A stretch of DNA of 64,000 bases from TMED8 sp038125725 (GCA_038125725.1 JAYPEK010000019.1:1-64000), one strand, 5' to 3'. Counted from the stretch's first letter, positions 46,194-55,695 are shown. Notes: a model not told the origin generated them from the letters alone. Numbers and translations are program-made.

Positions 46194-47402
46194 TTATCCG
46201 AAGTGCTTGCGCAACCGCAGCCTCAGCGCGTTGAGCTTGATGAAGCCCTTGGCGTCGACCTGGTCGTAGACGTCGTCGTCCTCGAAGGTGACCATGGCTT
46301 CCGAGTAGAGCGAGTTGGGCGACTTGCGCCCCGTGACGATGACGTTGCCCTTGTAGAGCTTCATGCGCACGGTGCCGGTGACGGGCTCCGAGGCCTTGTC
46401 GATGGCGGCCTGCAGCATCTCGCGTTCGGGCGCGAACCAAAAGCCGTTGTAGACCATCTCGGCATACTTGGGCATCAGCTCGTCCTTCGTGTGCATGGCG
46501 CCCTTGTCCAGCGTCAGACTCTCCATGGCGCGCTGCGCGTGGAACAGCACGGTGCCGCCGGGGGTCTCGTAAACGCCGCGCGACTTCATGCCGACGAAGC
46601 GGTTCTCGACGATGTCGATGGCGCCGACGCCATTGGCGCCGCCGAGCTCATTGAGCTTGGTCAACAGCTCGGCCGGGCTCAGGTTCTCGCCGTTGACGGC
46701 GACGGGATTGCCCTCTTCGAAGTCGATGGTGATCTCTTGCGGGGTGTCGGGGGCGAGCCAAGGTGGCGTCACGCGGGTCAGCACGTGCTCCCAGTCGGGC
46801 TCCTCCCACGGGTCCTCCAGCGCCTTCCCTTCCGACGAGATGTGCAGAAGATTGGCATCCTGCGAGAACGGCGGCTCGCCGCGCTTGTCCTTGGGCACGG
46901 GGATCTGGTTTTTCTCGGCGTAGTCGATGAGCTTGGTGCGCGACGAGAGATCCCACTCTCGCCAGGGCGCGATGATCTTGATGTCGGGCTTCAAGGCATA
47001 GTAGCCGAGCTCGAAGCGCACCTGGTCGTTGCCTTTGCCGGTGGCGCCGTGGGAGACGGCGTCGGCGCCGGTCTCCAGCGCGATCTCGATCTGGCGCTTG
47101 GCGATCAGCGGCCGCGCGATGGAGGTGCCGAGCAGGTAGGTGCCTTCGTAGATGGCGCCGGCGCGGAACATGGGGAAGACATAGTCGCGGACGAATTCCT
47201 CGCGCAGGTCGTCGATGTAGATTTCCTTGATGCCGAGCATCTCGGCCTTCTGCCGCGCCGGCTCGAGCTCCTCGCCCTGGCCGAGATCGGCGGTGAAGGT
47301 CACCACCTCGCAGCCGTAGGTGTCTTGCAGCCATTTCAGGATTACCGAGGTATCGAGGCCGCCCGAATAGGCCAGCACCACTTTCTTGACGTCCGTCGCC
47401 AT
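46194..47402 (-). CDS. argG: Argininosuccinate synthase
   Basis: A 402-residue enzyme of arginine biosynthesis that joins citrulline and aspartate with ATP. The PP-loop AYSGGLDTS lies at residues 10-18, and length and motifs (GATGKGNDQVRFE, SRGVYETPGG) match type I ArgG throughout. Its gene is not linked to other arg genes here. Confidence 0.96.
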   Translation of the reverse strand: MATDVKKVVLAYSGGLDTSVILKWLQDTYGCEVVTFTADLGQGEELEPARQKAEMLGIKEIYIDDLREEFVRDYVFPMFRAGAIYEGTYLLGTSIARPLIAKRQIEIALETGADAVSHGATGKGNDQVRFELGYYALKPDIKIIAPWREWDLSSRTKLIDYAEKNQIPVPKDKRGEPPFSQDANLLHISSEGKALEDPWEEPDWEHVLTRVTPPWLAPDTPQEITIDFEEGNPVAVNGENLSPAELLTKLNELGGANGVGAIDIVENRFVGMKSRGVYETPGGTVLFHAQRAMESLTLDKGAMHTKDELMPKYAEMVYNGFWFAPEREMLQAAIDKASEPVTGTVRMKLYKGNVIVTGRKSPNSLYSEAMVTFEDDDVYDQVDAKGFIKLNALRLRLRKHFG

Positions 47403-47516
47403 GTCCGTTTCCTCAAATCATGTAGATCGAAAATGCCCGGTCGAGCGGCCGGGAGTATAGGCGATAGACCCCGCCGGGCAAGGCCCGCGGGTCGAAATCA
47501 GCGCGCGAAACAGGGA

Positions 47517-47996
47517 CTAGTCCTTGCCGGTGCGGGCGAGCGTTTTAGCCAGCTCGAAGACGTTCTTGCGCACTTCCGGATCGACAATGCGGTAGTAGTA
47601 GCGGACCAACTCCAGCGTCTCGCGCCGGGCCATGGGGTTGGGCTGCAGGGTTTCCTGCTCCTGGTCCTTGAGGCCGGCAGCATAAGCGCCGCGTCGGGTA
47701 CGGATTTCGGAGGGCATCTCCTCGAAAAAGTAGGAGACGTCGACGTCCAGCACTTCCGAGAATTGATAGAGTCGGCTGGCGCCGATGCGGTTAGCGCCCT
47801 TCTCATATTTCTGGATCTGCTGGAAGGTCAGGCCGACGGCCTCGCCGAGCTTTTCCTGGCTCAGTCCAAGCAGCGTGCGGCGCTGGCGCAGCCGGCTGCC
47901 GACATGTTGATCGACGGGGTTGGCGACGCCTGGCGGCAGGCGGCCGGTGTCGGCCTTGCCATAGCGTTCTTGGTATTTCTCCGGCACTTTCACCAT
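47517..47996 (-). CDS. XRE family transcriptional regulator
   Basis: A 159-residue DNA-binding protein with a Cro/C1-type helix-turn-helix at about residues 30-85 (LRQRRTLLGLSQEKLGEAVG, then QIQKYEKGANRIGASRL). The C-terminal half contains a small dimerisation-like region. Similar SinR-like regulators are common in alphaproteobacteria. The target is unknown; it stands alone between argG and rlmN. Confidence 0.88.
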   Translation of the reverse strand: MVKVPEKYQERYGKADTGRLPPGVANPVDQHVGSRLRQRRTLLGLSQEKLGEAVGLTFQQIQKYEKGANRIGASRLYQFSEVLDVDVSYFFEEMPSEIRTRRGAYAAGLKDQEQETLQPNPMARRETLELVRYYYRIVDPEVRKNVFELAKTLARTGKD

Positions 47997-48094
47997 GGGG
48001 TCCCTCTGGCTGATAAGCGGCCTCTATGATTCCACGATTCGGCAACTAAAACTAGAGCCACTTAAAGGGTAATGTTCATAAATTAGTTATCGGT

Positions 48095-49186
48095 TTATTC
48101 CGCCGCCGCCGTGGCGCGGGCTTTGCGCTGACGTTCGCTGGCCGATTTCAACTGCCCGCAGGCGGCCATGATGTCGCGGCCGCGGGGCGCGCGGATCGGC
48201 GCCGAATAGCCCGCATCGTTGAGGAAATCGGCGAATCGCTTCATGGCGTTGCCGCTGGAGCACTCATAGGGTGCGCCCGGCCAGGCATTGAACGGGATCA
48301 GGTTGAACTTGGCCGGCGTGCCCTTTACCAGCTTGGCCAGCTGGCGGGCATCGGCAAGGCTGTCGTTGACGCCGTTCAGCATGACGTATTCGTAGGTGAT
48401 GCGGCGCGCGTTGTTGGCGCCGGGATAATCGCGGCAGGCCGCCATCAGCTCCTTGATCGGGTATTTGCGGTTGATCGGCACCAGCACGTCGCGCAACTCG
48501 TCGGTCACCGCGTGCAGGCTGACCGCCAGGTTGACGCCCAGTTCCTCGCCGCAGCGGCGCATCTCCGGCACCACGCCGGACGTCGACAGCGTGATGCGGC
48601 GCTTGGAAAGCGCGATGCCCTCGTTGTCCATGATGATACGCAGCGCCGTGGCGACGTTGTCGTAATTGAACAGCGGCTCGCCCATGCCCATCATGACGAT
48701 GTTGGAGATCAGCCGCCCGCCGTCCTTGGGCGTCGGCCACTCGCCGTAACTGTCGCGCGCCGCCATGAACTGGCCGACGATCTCGGCCGCCGTTAGGTTG
48801 CGCACCAGCTTCTGCGTGCCGGTATGGCAGAACGTGCAGGTCAGCGTGCACCCGACCTGCGACGAAATGCAGACGGCGCCCCGGTCGTCTTCGGGAATGA
48901 ACACCGATTCGGCTTCCTGGCCGTCGGCGAACTTCATCAGCCATTTGCGGGTGCGGTCCTCGGAGGTCTGCTCGCGGCTGACCTCCGGCCGGGCGACCAT
49001 GTGGGTCTCGGCCAGGCGCTGGCGGAAGTCCTTGGCCAGCGTCGTCATCTCGGCAAAGTCGGTTTCGCCGCGATGATAGATCCAGTGCCAGAGCTGCTTG
49101 GCGCGGAACGGCTTCTCGCCCAGCGACGCCATCTCCGCTTCAAGCTCGGCGCGGCTCAGGCCCACCAGGTTGCGGCGCGTGTCCAT
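48095..49186 (-). CDS. rlmN: 23S rRNA (A2503-C2)/tRNA (A37-C2) methyltransferase RlmN
   Basis: A 363-residue radical SAM methylase. The cluster motif C113-x3-C117-x2-C120 (GCTLTCTFCHTG) and a C-terminal conserved Cys near SSGNAMKRF fit the ping-pong methylation mechanism. It starts 1 bp after the ialB-like stop codon, so the two are probably co-transcribed. Confidence 0.95.
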   Translation of the reverse strand: MDTRRNLVGLSRAELEAEMASLGEKPFRAKQLWHWIYHRGETDFAEMTTLAKDFRQRLAETHMVARPEVSREQTSEDRTRKWLMKFADGQEAESVFIPEDDRGAVCISSQVGCTLTCTFCHTGTQKLVRNLTAAEIVGQFMAARDSYGEWPTPKDGGRLISNIVMMGMGEPLFNYDNVATALRIIMDNEGIALSKRRITLSTSGVVPEMRRCGEELGVNLAVSLHAVTDELRDVLVPINRKYPIKELMAACRDYPGANNARRITYEYVMLNGVNDSLADARQLAKLVKGTPAKFNLIPFNAWPGAPYECSSGNAMKRFADFLNDAGYSAPIRAPRGRDIMAACGQLKSASERQRKARATAAAE

Positions 49187-49187
49187 C

Positions 49188-49697
49188 TCACTTGACCTTG
49201 CAGGCCTTACCGATGGCGCGGTAGGCGGCGGTGAAACCTTTCAGGGAATAGATGTCGGTGGTCTTGGTGCCGCGCGCCGAATAACCGACGACGCTCATCG
49301 TGGCGCCCTTGATCATCGCCGCAACCAGGGCGTTGTCGGCATCGGCGTCCGGCGCGAAGGCCCAGCCGTCCTTGGTGAACAGCTTGAACTGGGATTTGCC
49401 GATGGCGACAACCACGTCGGAACCGGCCTTGTGGGTATAGCCGGCGCGCACGGAAACCACGTTCTTGGAGTTTTCCGCCGGCCGGTGGGTGACCATCAGA
49501 TAGGTTGCGCCACGGACATTGTACTTGCCGCGCTTGTCTGTCGGTTCCGAACCCATATAGCAGACGGTCTTGCCGGCTTCGCTATCGCTGAAGGCTTCCC
49601 AATCGCCGTGCTTGCCGAGAAACGACTCGGCGGAAACGGCGCCGGCACCGCCTGCGATCAGGGCGAGGGCGAGAATGGAAAAGATCGTTTTCAACAT
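49188..49697 (-). CDS. Invasion-associated locus B (IalB) family protein
   Basis: A 169-residue secreted protein. A signal peptide (MLKTIFSILALALIAGGAG, cleavage near VSAE) is followed by the IalB fold (GDWEAFSDSEAGKTVCYMGSEP, then SQFKLFTKDGWAFA). ATG at 49697 is used; the longer open frame upstream is antisense to the asparaginase gene. IalB proteins are widespread in alphaproteobacteria, mostly of unknown function. Two cysteines (near residues 46 and 167) could form a disulfide. Confidence 0.85.
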   Translation of the reverse strand: MLKTIFSILALALIAGGAGAVSAESFLGKHGDWEAFSDSEAGKTVCYMGSEPTDKRGKYNVRGATYLMVTHRPAENSKNVVSVRAGYTHKAGSDVVVAIGKSQFKLFTKDGWAFAPDADADNALVAAMIKGATMSVVGYSARGTKTTDIYSLKGFTAAYRAIGKACKVK

Positions 49698-49760
49698 GCG
49701 CCTTACATAGACCGCGAAACGCCGCTTGCCAAGGGGCAGGCCAGGGTTCACATAGGTTTC

Positions 49761-50777
49761 ATGGGGACAAGAACCGATCCGATTCTCACCGAAGTGACGC
49801 GTGGCGACCTGGTGGAAAGCCGCCACCGGGTGCGCGCCGCCGTGGTCGATGCCGAAGGCCAGATCGTCGAGGCCTGGGGCGATATTGCCGGCCATGTCTA
49901 TCCGCGCTCGGCGATCAAGCCGTTGCAGGCGATTCCGTTGGTCGAGACCGGTGCCGCCGACGCCTTTGGCCTGGAGCCTCGGCACGTGGCGCTGGCCTGC
50001 GCGTCGCACCTGGGCGAGAAGGTTCACACCGAAACCGTCAGCCAATGGCTCGGCCATATCGGCTGCGGCGCCGACGACCTCGAATGCGGCGGCCACCTGC
50101 CCCGCGCCGAGGGCGCAATGGTCGAACTGATCCGCTCCGGCGCACCCTTCAGTGGTATCTACAACAACTGCTCGGGTAAGCACACCGGCTTCCTCACCAC
50201 CTGCAAGCACCTTGGGGAAGAGACCAAAGGCTATATCGGCCCCACGCACCCGGCGCAGCAGAGCCTGGCGGCGCTGCTTTCGGAACTCGGCGGCGAAGCG
50301 CTCGACGCGACCGAACGCGGCTTCGACGGTTGCGGCATCCCAGTGCTCGGCATGCCGCTCTCCGCCCTCGCCCGCGCCATGGCGCGCATGGCCGCGCCGG
50401 AGACGCTATCGGAAGCGCGCGGGGATGCCGTCCGGCGCATCACCGCCGCGATGACCGCGCATCCGGAAATGGTGCGCGGCACCGGCGGCTTCGACACGGT
50501 TGCCATGCGCGCCGGCAAGGGCCGCTTCGCCACCAAGACCGGCGCCGAGGGCGTGCATATCGCCATCATCCCGGAGAAACGCCTGGGCATCGCGATCAAG
50601 GTCGCGGATGGCAACAACCGCGCCACGCCGGTGGTGATGACCGCCCTTCTCGATCGGCTCGGCGTGCTCGACGACGACGCACGCAATGCCCTCGCCGGCT
50701 TCGCCACCACGCCGGTGGAAAACGTCGTCGGCAGGCATGTGGGCGACATCCGGCTCGCCGAAGGCGCGCTGGATTAG
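49761..50777 (+). CDS. L-asparaginase II (rhizobial/thermolabile type)
   Basis: A 338-residue enzyme of the class 3 (ReAV-like) asparaginase family, related to serine hydrolase folds rather than the AnsA/B type. YPRSAIKPLQAIPL, CASHLGEKVH and NNCSGKHTGF are family motifs. It hydrolyses asparagine to aspartate and ammonia. ATG at 49761 is used; the in-frame extension to 49098 is antisense to ialB and rlmN. It is divergent from the ialB-like gene and its 3' end overlaps trmH by 4 bp. Confidence 0.88.
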   Translation: MGTRTDPILTEVTRGDLVESRHRVRAAVVDAEGQIVEAWGDIAGHVYPRSAIKPLQAIPLVETGAADAFGLEPRHVALACASHLGEKVHTETVSQWLGHIGCGADDLECGGHLPRAEGAMVELIRSGAPFSGIYNNCSGKHTGFLTTCKHLGEETKGYIGPTHPAQQSLAALLSELGGEALDATERGFDGCGIPVLGMPLSALARAMARMAAPETLSEARGDAVRRITAAMTAHPEMVRGTGGFDTVAMRAGKGRFATKTGAEGVHIAIIPEKRLGIAIKVADGNNRATPVVMTALLDRLGVLDDDARNALAGFATTPVENVVGRHVGDIRLAEGALD

Positions 50778-51352
50778 TCGTTGTAGCCTTCGGGCGGCGT
50801 ATCCAGGAACTTTTCCATCCGCTTGGCCTTGCGCGAGAAACGGCCGCCGTGCTTGTGCTCGGGTGCCGGCTCCGTCGGCGGGCCGGGCAATTGAGCACGG
50901 CGCGGGAACTTGTTGGCGCTCATCATCCGGTCATACATGACAATGGCTCCGGCGATGCCGACGTTGACGCAGAATTTGGTCGGAATCTTCACCACCCAGT
51001 CGCAGCGCGCCGCCAGTTCCGGCGACAACTCGCCCCGCTCCGGGCCCAGGATGTAGGCCGCCTGCGGCGGATGGCGGAAGCTCGGCAGTTCGACGGAGCT
51101 GTCCATCAGCTCGACGCCGACCAGATTGCAGCCGTCCGGCAGCATCAGCGATCCGGCGTCCGGGAACGAATAGAACGGCAGGTGGCCCATGGCGTTAGAG
51201 GTATCGGCCTTGTCGCCCAGCTTGCGTTCGTAGTTGGCGGCAACGGTGAAGACGAAGCTGGCACCGAAGGCATGCGCCGAGCGGAACAGGTTGCCGACGT
51301 TCATGCTCTTGGAAATGCTCTCGACGCCGATGCCGAAATAGCCGCGCGACAT
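50774..51352 (-). CDS. TrmH/SpoU-family RNA 2'-O-methyltransferase-like protein
   Basis: A 192-residue SPOUT methyltransferase. NVGNLFRSAHAFGA (about residues 19-32) is motif 1, ILGPERGELSPEL motif 2, and VNVGIAGAIVMYDRM motif 3, forming the AdoMet-binding trefoil knot. A basic, Gly/Arg-rich tail (about 155-185) could bind RNA. The target tRNA or rRNA position is unknown. Confidence 0.87.
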   Translation of the reverse strand: MSRGYFGIGVESISKSMNVGNLFRSAHAFGASFVFTVAANYERKLGDKADTSNAMGHLPFYSFPDAGSLMLPDGCNLVGVELMDSSVELPSFRHPPQAAYILGPERGELSPELAARCDWVVKIPTKFCVNVGIAGAIVMYDRMMSANKFPRRAQLPGPPTEPAPEHKHGGRFSRKAKRMEKFLDTPPEGYND

Positions 51353-51456
51353 GGAATTGCCTTTCTTGCTTATTGCCCGCTCTTGCCCCGTCGGCCAGGG
51401 TCGGGCAAAACCTCCATGATTTCAAGTTAACGGACTTACACTAGGAGCCCCCGACC

Positions 51457-52437
51457 ATGCGCGCCTTTCTCTGTCACGAATACGGCGAAGCCGAAACCAT
51501 GAAGGTGGAGGAAACCGCGCCGCCGCCGATGATCGAGAACGGCGTGCGCATCGCGGTCAAGGCGTCGGGCGTCAATTTCGCCGACACGCTGATCATCAAG
51601 GGCGAATACCAGGTGCGGCCGCCGTTTCCCTTCAGCCCCGGCCTGGAGGCCGCCGGCGAGGTGATCGAGGTCGCGCCCGGCGTCACCGACTTCCACGTCG
51701 GCGACAAGGTCATGGCGATGACCGGGCACGGCGGCTTCGCCACCGAGGCGGTCACCGATGCGGGCAACCTGATTCCGATGCCGGACGGCATGGCCTTCAC
51801 CGAGGCCGCCGCCTTCCCGAGCGTCTACGGCACGTCCCACATCGGGCTGACCGAGAAACTGAAGCTGCAGCCCGGCGAAACGTTGCTGGTGCATGGTGCC
51901 GCCGGCGGCGTCGGCCTCACCGCCGTGGAGATCGCCAAGAAGCTGGGCGCCACCGTTATCGCCACCGCCGGCGGGCCGGAAAAGCTGGCCGTCGCTGGGC
52001 AGTATGGCGCCGACCATCTGATCGACTACCACAAGGAAGACATCCGCGAACGGGTCAAGCAACTGACCGACGGGCGCGGAGCCGACGCGGTCTACGATCC
52101 GGTCGGCGGCTCGGCCTTCGACGCATCGCTGCGCGCCACCGCGCAGCGCGGCCGCATCCTGGTGGTCGGCTTCGCCTCAGGCACCATCCCGCAGATTCCG
52201 GCCAACATCATCCTGGTCAAGAACATCACCGTCATCGGCTACTATTGGGGCGCACACAGGAAGCTCGACCCGGCGCTGGTCAAGCGCTCCTTCGCCGAGC
52301 TGATGGACTGGTACGCGGCCGGCGACCTGAAACCGCATATCTCCCACACCTTCCCGCTCGAGCAGGCCGCCGATGCCATGGCCATGCTGAAAAGCCGCAA
52401 GTCGACGGGCAAGGTGGTGTTGGAAATCGACACCTAA
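51457..52437 (+). CDS. NADPH:quinone oxidoreductase, zinc-free MDR family
   Basis: A 326-residue medium-chain reductase. An N-terminal GroES-like fold (PPMIENGVRIAVKASGVNFAD) precedes the NADPH-binding AxGGVG motif (VHGAAGGVGLTA) and a C-terminal closing segment. No structural zinc cysteines are present. It probably reduces quinones or enones with NADPH. Confidence 0.9.
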   Translation: MRAFLCHEYGEAETMKVEETAPPPMIENGVRIAVKASGVNFADTLIIKGEYQVRPPFPFSPGLEAAGEVIEVAPGVTDFHVGDKVMAMTGHGGFATEAVTDAGNLIPMPDGMAFTEAAAFPSVYGTSHIGLTEKLKLQPGETLLVHGAAGGVGLTAVEIAKKLGATVIATAGGPEKLAVAGQYGADHLIDYHKEDIRERVKQLTDGRGADAVYDPVGGSAFDASLRATAQRGRILVVGFASGTIPQIPANIILVKNITVIGYYWGAHRKLDPALVKRSFAELMDWYAAGDLKPHISHTFPLEQAADAMAMLKSRKSTGKVVLEIDT

Positions 52438-52453
52438 ACCCGTATCCGGCGCC

Positions 52454-52930
52454 TCATGGGGCCGGCTCGATGAAGGCGATCAGGCGCCCGGCCGCAAGCG
52501 CGCCGATCCAGCAGACAATGGACACGACGGCGATTCGGGTGGTCGCCCAGCGGGCGGCACCGTCGAGTGTCCTGCCATGGCGCGCGTGGGCATGGAGCGC
52601 CGAGGCCGTGCCTGTCGCCACGAGCACGAGCTTCAGTTGCAAGGCCGGGTGAGCGGCGTATTCGCTCGCTCGCGTCGCGAACAGCAAGAATCCCGATGCG
52701 AGCGCCAATGTCAGCCCGCCGCCGGCCGTCACCGTAAGCACCCGCATGAGGTCGGCGCGCCGGGTTTCCGGCCAGAGGCCGATCAGCCGCAACACCATCG
52801 GCACCGCGCCGCCGACCAGCAACGCGATACCGAGAATATGGATGGCGTTAACGACTGCGTATCCCCAGCGCGAAAACCGAACAGCTTCGACGAACGCCAG
52901 ACCCTCTAGGAGACTGAAATCGATAGCCAC
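52454..52930 (-). CDS. Small four-helix membrane protein (DUF2214-like)
   Basis: A 158-residue protein with four predicted membrane helices (about residues 22-48, 62-83, 95-112 and 128-150). Histidines in NAIHILG and HAHARHG might bind heme or metal, but this is speculative. It lies 12 bp after the small secreted protein gene upstream on the same strand and is probably co-transcribed. Function unknown. Confidence 0.7.
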   Translation of the reverse strand: MAIDFSLLEGLAFVEAVRFSRWGYAVVNAIHILGIALLVGGAVPMVLRLIGLWPETRRADLMRVLTVTAGGGLTLALASGFLLFATRASEYAAHPALQLKLVLVATGTASALHAHARHGRTLDGAARWATTRIAVVSIVCWIGALAAGRLIAFIEPAP

Positions 52931-52942
52931 GCCGGAAGGCCG

Positions 52943-53314
52943 TCAGTCGCGGTCGGGATAAAGGACGAATTCCTTGCCGCCGATATAGATGCGCTCGGCC
53001 TTAACCCGCCGGTCGGCGATATTCGCTGACGGCTCGCCGACGATCCGGATGGTGCCGCCGGTGGCGAAGTCACCGGGCTTCAGCCCGGCACGCTGGTTGC
53101 GCCATGGCTGTCCGACCTCGACGGTCCACTCCTGGCCCTCCACGTCGATCTTCAAGACACCGTGGGGGTTTCCCAGTTTGGCGGACTTGATGACGCCTGT
53201 CAGATCGACATTGCCGCCGGTGGTCCAAGCCCAGCCATGGTGGGCGCTTACATTCGTCACCAAGCCAAAAGCGACGAAAAGGACGACGAATACAGAAATA
53301 CCAAGCTTGCGCAT
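52943..53314 (-). CDS. Small secreted DUF6152-type protein
   Basis: A 123-residue protein with a signal peptide (MRKLGISVFVVLFVAFGLV, cleavage near VSA-H). The mature form starts HHGW and contains LTGVIKSAKLGNPHGVLKIDV and a Trp-rich region, the pattern of DUF6152 proteins. The N-terminal HH could bind a metal once cleaved. Paired with the downstream membrane protein. Function unknown. Confidence 0.7.
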   Translation of the reverse strand: MRKLGISVFVVLFVAFGLVTNVSAHHGWAWTTGGNVDLTGVIKSAKLGNPHGVLKIDVEGQEWTVEVGQPWRNQRAGLKPGDFATGGTIRIVGEPSANIADRRVKAERIYIGGKEFVLYPDRD

Positions 53315-53458
53315 GACCGTTCCCCGAGTCGTGAAACCTCAATCAGATATGGGGGCGCGGCGAGCTTGGTGAAAGAGGCCATTCGAATCGGCAGCGACGA
53401 TGTCGGACGACAGGCGCAAGAACCGGGTGGCAGTGGCAGGCCTGGCATGATCTAAGGC

Positions 53459-54421
53459 GTGGAAATCCCACTAACCGGAGACACAGACGCCGTGACCGAC
53501 GCCCCCGCCCGCAACCGTGCCATGACGCCCCTGGAATGGGCGATGCTGATCGCGCTTTCGGTGCTTTGGGGCGGCTCGTTCTTCTTCCAGGGCGTCGCGG
53601 TGCGGGAACTGCCGGCGATGACCATCGTCGTCGCGCGGGTCGGGCTGGCGGCGCTCACCCTGTGGATCGTATTGGCGCTGATGGGCATCCGGGTTCCCGG
53701 ATCGCGCCGGGTATGGGCGGCGTTTTTCGGCATGGGCGTTCTCAATAACGCCATCCCCTTCTCGCTCATCATATGGGGGCAGGCGCATATCGGCTCGGGC
53801 CTGGCTTCCATCCTCAATGCCATGACGCCGCTGTTCTCCGTCATCGTCGCGCACCTGGCGACCGGCGATGAGAAGCTCACCCCGGCCAAGCTGTTCGGCG
53901 TCGCGGCCGGGATCGCCGGCGTCACGGTGATGATCGGCTGGCAAGCGCTGGGATCGCTCGGGCTCGAGGTTGCGGCGCAACTGGCGGTGCTGGGCGCGGC
54001 GCTCTCGTACGGCTTCGCCAGTGTTTTCGGCCGGCGCTTTCGTGACCTCGGCGTGCCGCCGGTGGCGACGGCGGCGGGCCAAGTGACGGCCTCGACGGCC
54101 TTGATGGTGCCGCTGATGCTCGTCGTCGACGCGCCCTGGACCCTGCCGGTGCCGTCGCTCGCCACCATTGGCGCGCTGGTCTGCCTGGCGGTGCTGTCGA
54201 CAGCGCTCGCCTATATCCTGTTCTTCCGCATCCTCGCCGGCGCCGGCGCGGTGAACATCTCGCTGGTCACCTTCCTGATCCCGCCCACCGCCATTGCGCT
54301 CGGAATCGGGTTCCTGGACGAGCGGCTGGAATTCAACCACCTGGCCGGCCTTGCGCTGATTGGCGTCGGGCTCTGCGCCATCGACGGGCGGATCCTGGCC
54401 GGGCGCAAGCGCCAGGGCTGA
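53459..54421 (+). CDS. EamA/DMT family transporter
   Basis: A membrane protein of up to 320 residues with two EamA repeats and about ten helices (LSVLWGGSFFFQGVAVREL in helix 1; ALSTALAYILFFRILAG in the second repeat). GTG at 53459 is the longest start; GTG 53492 or ATG 53522 (reading MTPLEWAML) are realistic alternatives. Such carriers export metabolites or amino acids. Convergent with the repeat-protein gene through a hairpin. Confidence 0.88.
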   Translation: MEIPLTGDTDAVTDAPARNRAMTPLEWAMLIALSVLWGGSFFFQGVAVRELPAMTIVVARVGLAALTLWIVLALMGIRVPGSRRVWAAFFGMGVLNNAIPFSLIIWGQAHIGSGLASILNAMTPLFSVIVAHLATGDEKLTPAKLFGVAAGIAGVTVMIGWQALGSLGLEVAAQLAVLGAALSYGFASVFGRRFRDLGVPPVATAAGQVTASTALMVPLMLVVDAPWTLPVPSLATIGALVCLAVLSTALAYILFFRILAGAGAVNISLVTFLIPPTAIALGIGFLDERLEFNHLAGLALIGVGLCAIDGRILAGRKRQG

Positions 54422-54428
54422 AACGAAA

Positions 54429-54454
54429 CGGGGCGGTGCAACCGCACCGCCCCG
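54429..54454. terminator. Bidirectional hairpin between convergent genes
   Basis: CGGGGCGGTGC and GCACCGCCCCG form a perfect 11-bp stem with an AACC loop, 8 bp after the EamA gene stop and 25 bp from the convergent repeat-protein stop. There is no clear T-run on either strand, so termination strength is uncertain. Confidence 0.65.
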
Positions 54455-54478
54455 CTTCGGTTCTCATGATCGCCGGCG

Positions 54479-55510
54479 TTACTTCAGCTTCGCGACGGTG
54501 ACGAAACGATCGAGGAAGTTCCGGGACGCCAGCGCCGGCTTGCCCTTGGCGCGGGCGCAGGCGGTCTTGATGTCCTTCTCGTTGGCGAATTTCGGGTTGA
54601 TCCGAAGCGTCTTCGAAACCGCGGCAAGGCGGCCCGGGCAGGACTTGGCGAAGGCCGCCGGCGCCGGCTTCGGCTTGTCCGGCGTGATCTTGCCCTGCTT
54701 AACGAAATAGTCGAGGAAGTTCGCCGATGCCAGCGCCGGGCGGTCCTTGGCGCGCTGGCAGGTGGTGGCCAGGTTCTTCGGCGTGGCGACCTTCGGATTG
54801 ATGGCCAGCGTCTTCATCACCTGGGTGACCGCGCCTGAGCAGCCGCCGCCCGCTTGCGGACCCGGTCGCAGCACGCTCGGCGTGAGCTTGGCGGTGACCA
54901 CGAAGCGGTCCAGGTAGTTGCGCATGGTCAGCACCGGACGGCCATTGCCCTTCTTGCAGGCGGTGGCGATGTCCGCGTCGTTGGTGAACTTGGGATTCAG
55001 CTTCAGCGCCGCGGAAATGGCCTTGATGCGGCCAGGGCAGCTTTTCGCCAGGGCGGTATCGGCGGGCTTGGCGGCTTCCAGGTTGGCGGCGACGACGAAG
55101 CGATGTGCCAGGTCGCGCGATGCAACGGCGGCGCGGCCCTTGGTCGCCTGACAGGCCTGGCCGATGGCCTGCATCGGCGCGGCATTCTCCGGCATGCCGG
55201 AAGTGGCGGTGGCGAACAGCACGGCATCGCCACAGTTCTGCGGGTTCACCGGACCCGGCGTGATTTTCGCTGTGGTGACGAAGCGCTGCAGCAGGTTGCG
55301 AGTGGCAAGCGCCGGCTTGTTGCCGGTGCGCAGGCAGGCCAGATGTGCGTCGCGGACGGAGACGATTTTCGGATCGAGCCGCAACGTCTTAACGATATTA
55401 GTGACCGCCGCCGCGTAATCGGGCGCCTGGGCCGGCGCGCTTCCGAACGCCAGGGTGAGAGCAGCCGCGGCCAGCGACAGCCTGAAAAGGCCGGTATGGA
55501 GTCTAATCAT
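54479..55510 (-). CDS. Secreted protein of five tandem ~66-residue two-cysteine repeats; family not recognised
   Basis: A 343-residue protein with a signal peptide (residues ~1-29, ending SAPAQA) and then five repeats to the last residue, beginning at about residues 30, 92, 157, 223 and 290. Cysteine pairs are 93/120, 158/185, 224/251 and 291/318, always 27 apart; repeat 1 keeps only the second (Cys59). The shared pattern is C-x-G, a helix ending TLxINPK, then TAC-x-RAKGKPALASRNFLDRFV and KLTP. Each unit is probably a disulfide-bonded helical module exported to the periplasm or outside. ATG at 55510 places the signal peptide at the start. Function unknown. Confidence 0.85.
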   Translation of the reverse strand: MIRLHTGLFRLSLAAAALTLAFGSAPAQAPDYAAAVTNIVKTLRLDPKIVSVRDAHLACLRTGNKPALATRNLLQRFVTTAKITPGPVNPQNCGDAVLFATATSGMPENAAPMQAIGQACQATKGRAAVASRDLAHRFVVAANLEAAKPADTALAKSCPGRIKAISAALKLNPKFTNDADIATACKKGNGRPVLTMRNYLDRFVVTAKLTPSVLRPGPQAGGGCSGAVTQVMKTLAINPKVATPKNLATTCQRAKDRPALASANFLDYFVKQGKITPDKPKPAPAAFAKSCPGRLAAVSKTLRINPKFANEKDIKTACARAKGKPALASRNFLDRFVTVAKLK

Positions 55511-55695
55511 TTGGAGGATCCCCCGTGATTTCAAAAAGGGATGGGCCCGATTTTCGGGTTTGGTCTTGGCCGGCGTCCGTCGCCCACCTGACAAGTGGGT
55601 AACGTTAGTCGGCGAGTGGTTTGTTTAACAGAGAAGGTTTTACGACGTCGGCCGAACTGGCGGCTGTGACACCCGTCAAAACGGATTCTAGATCG

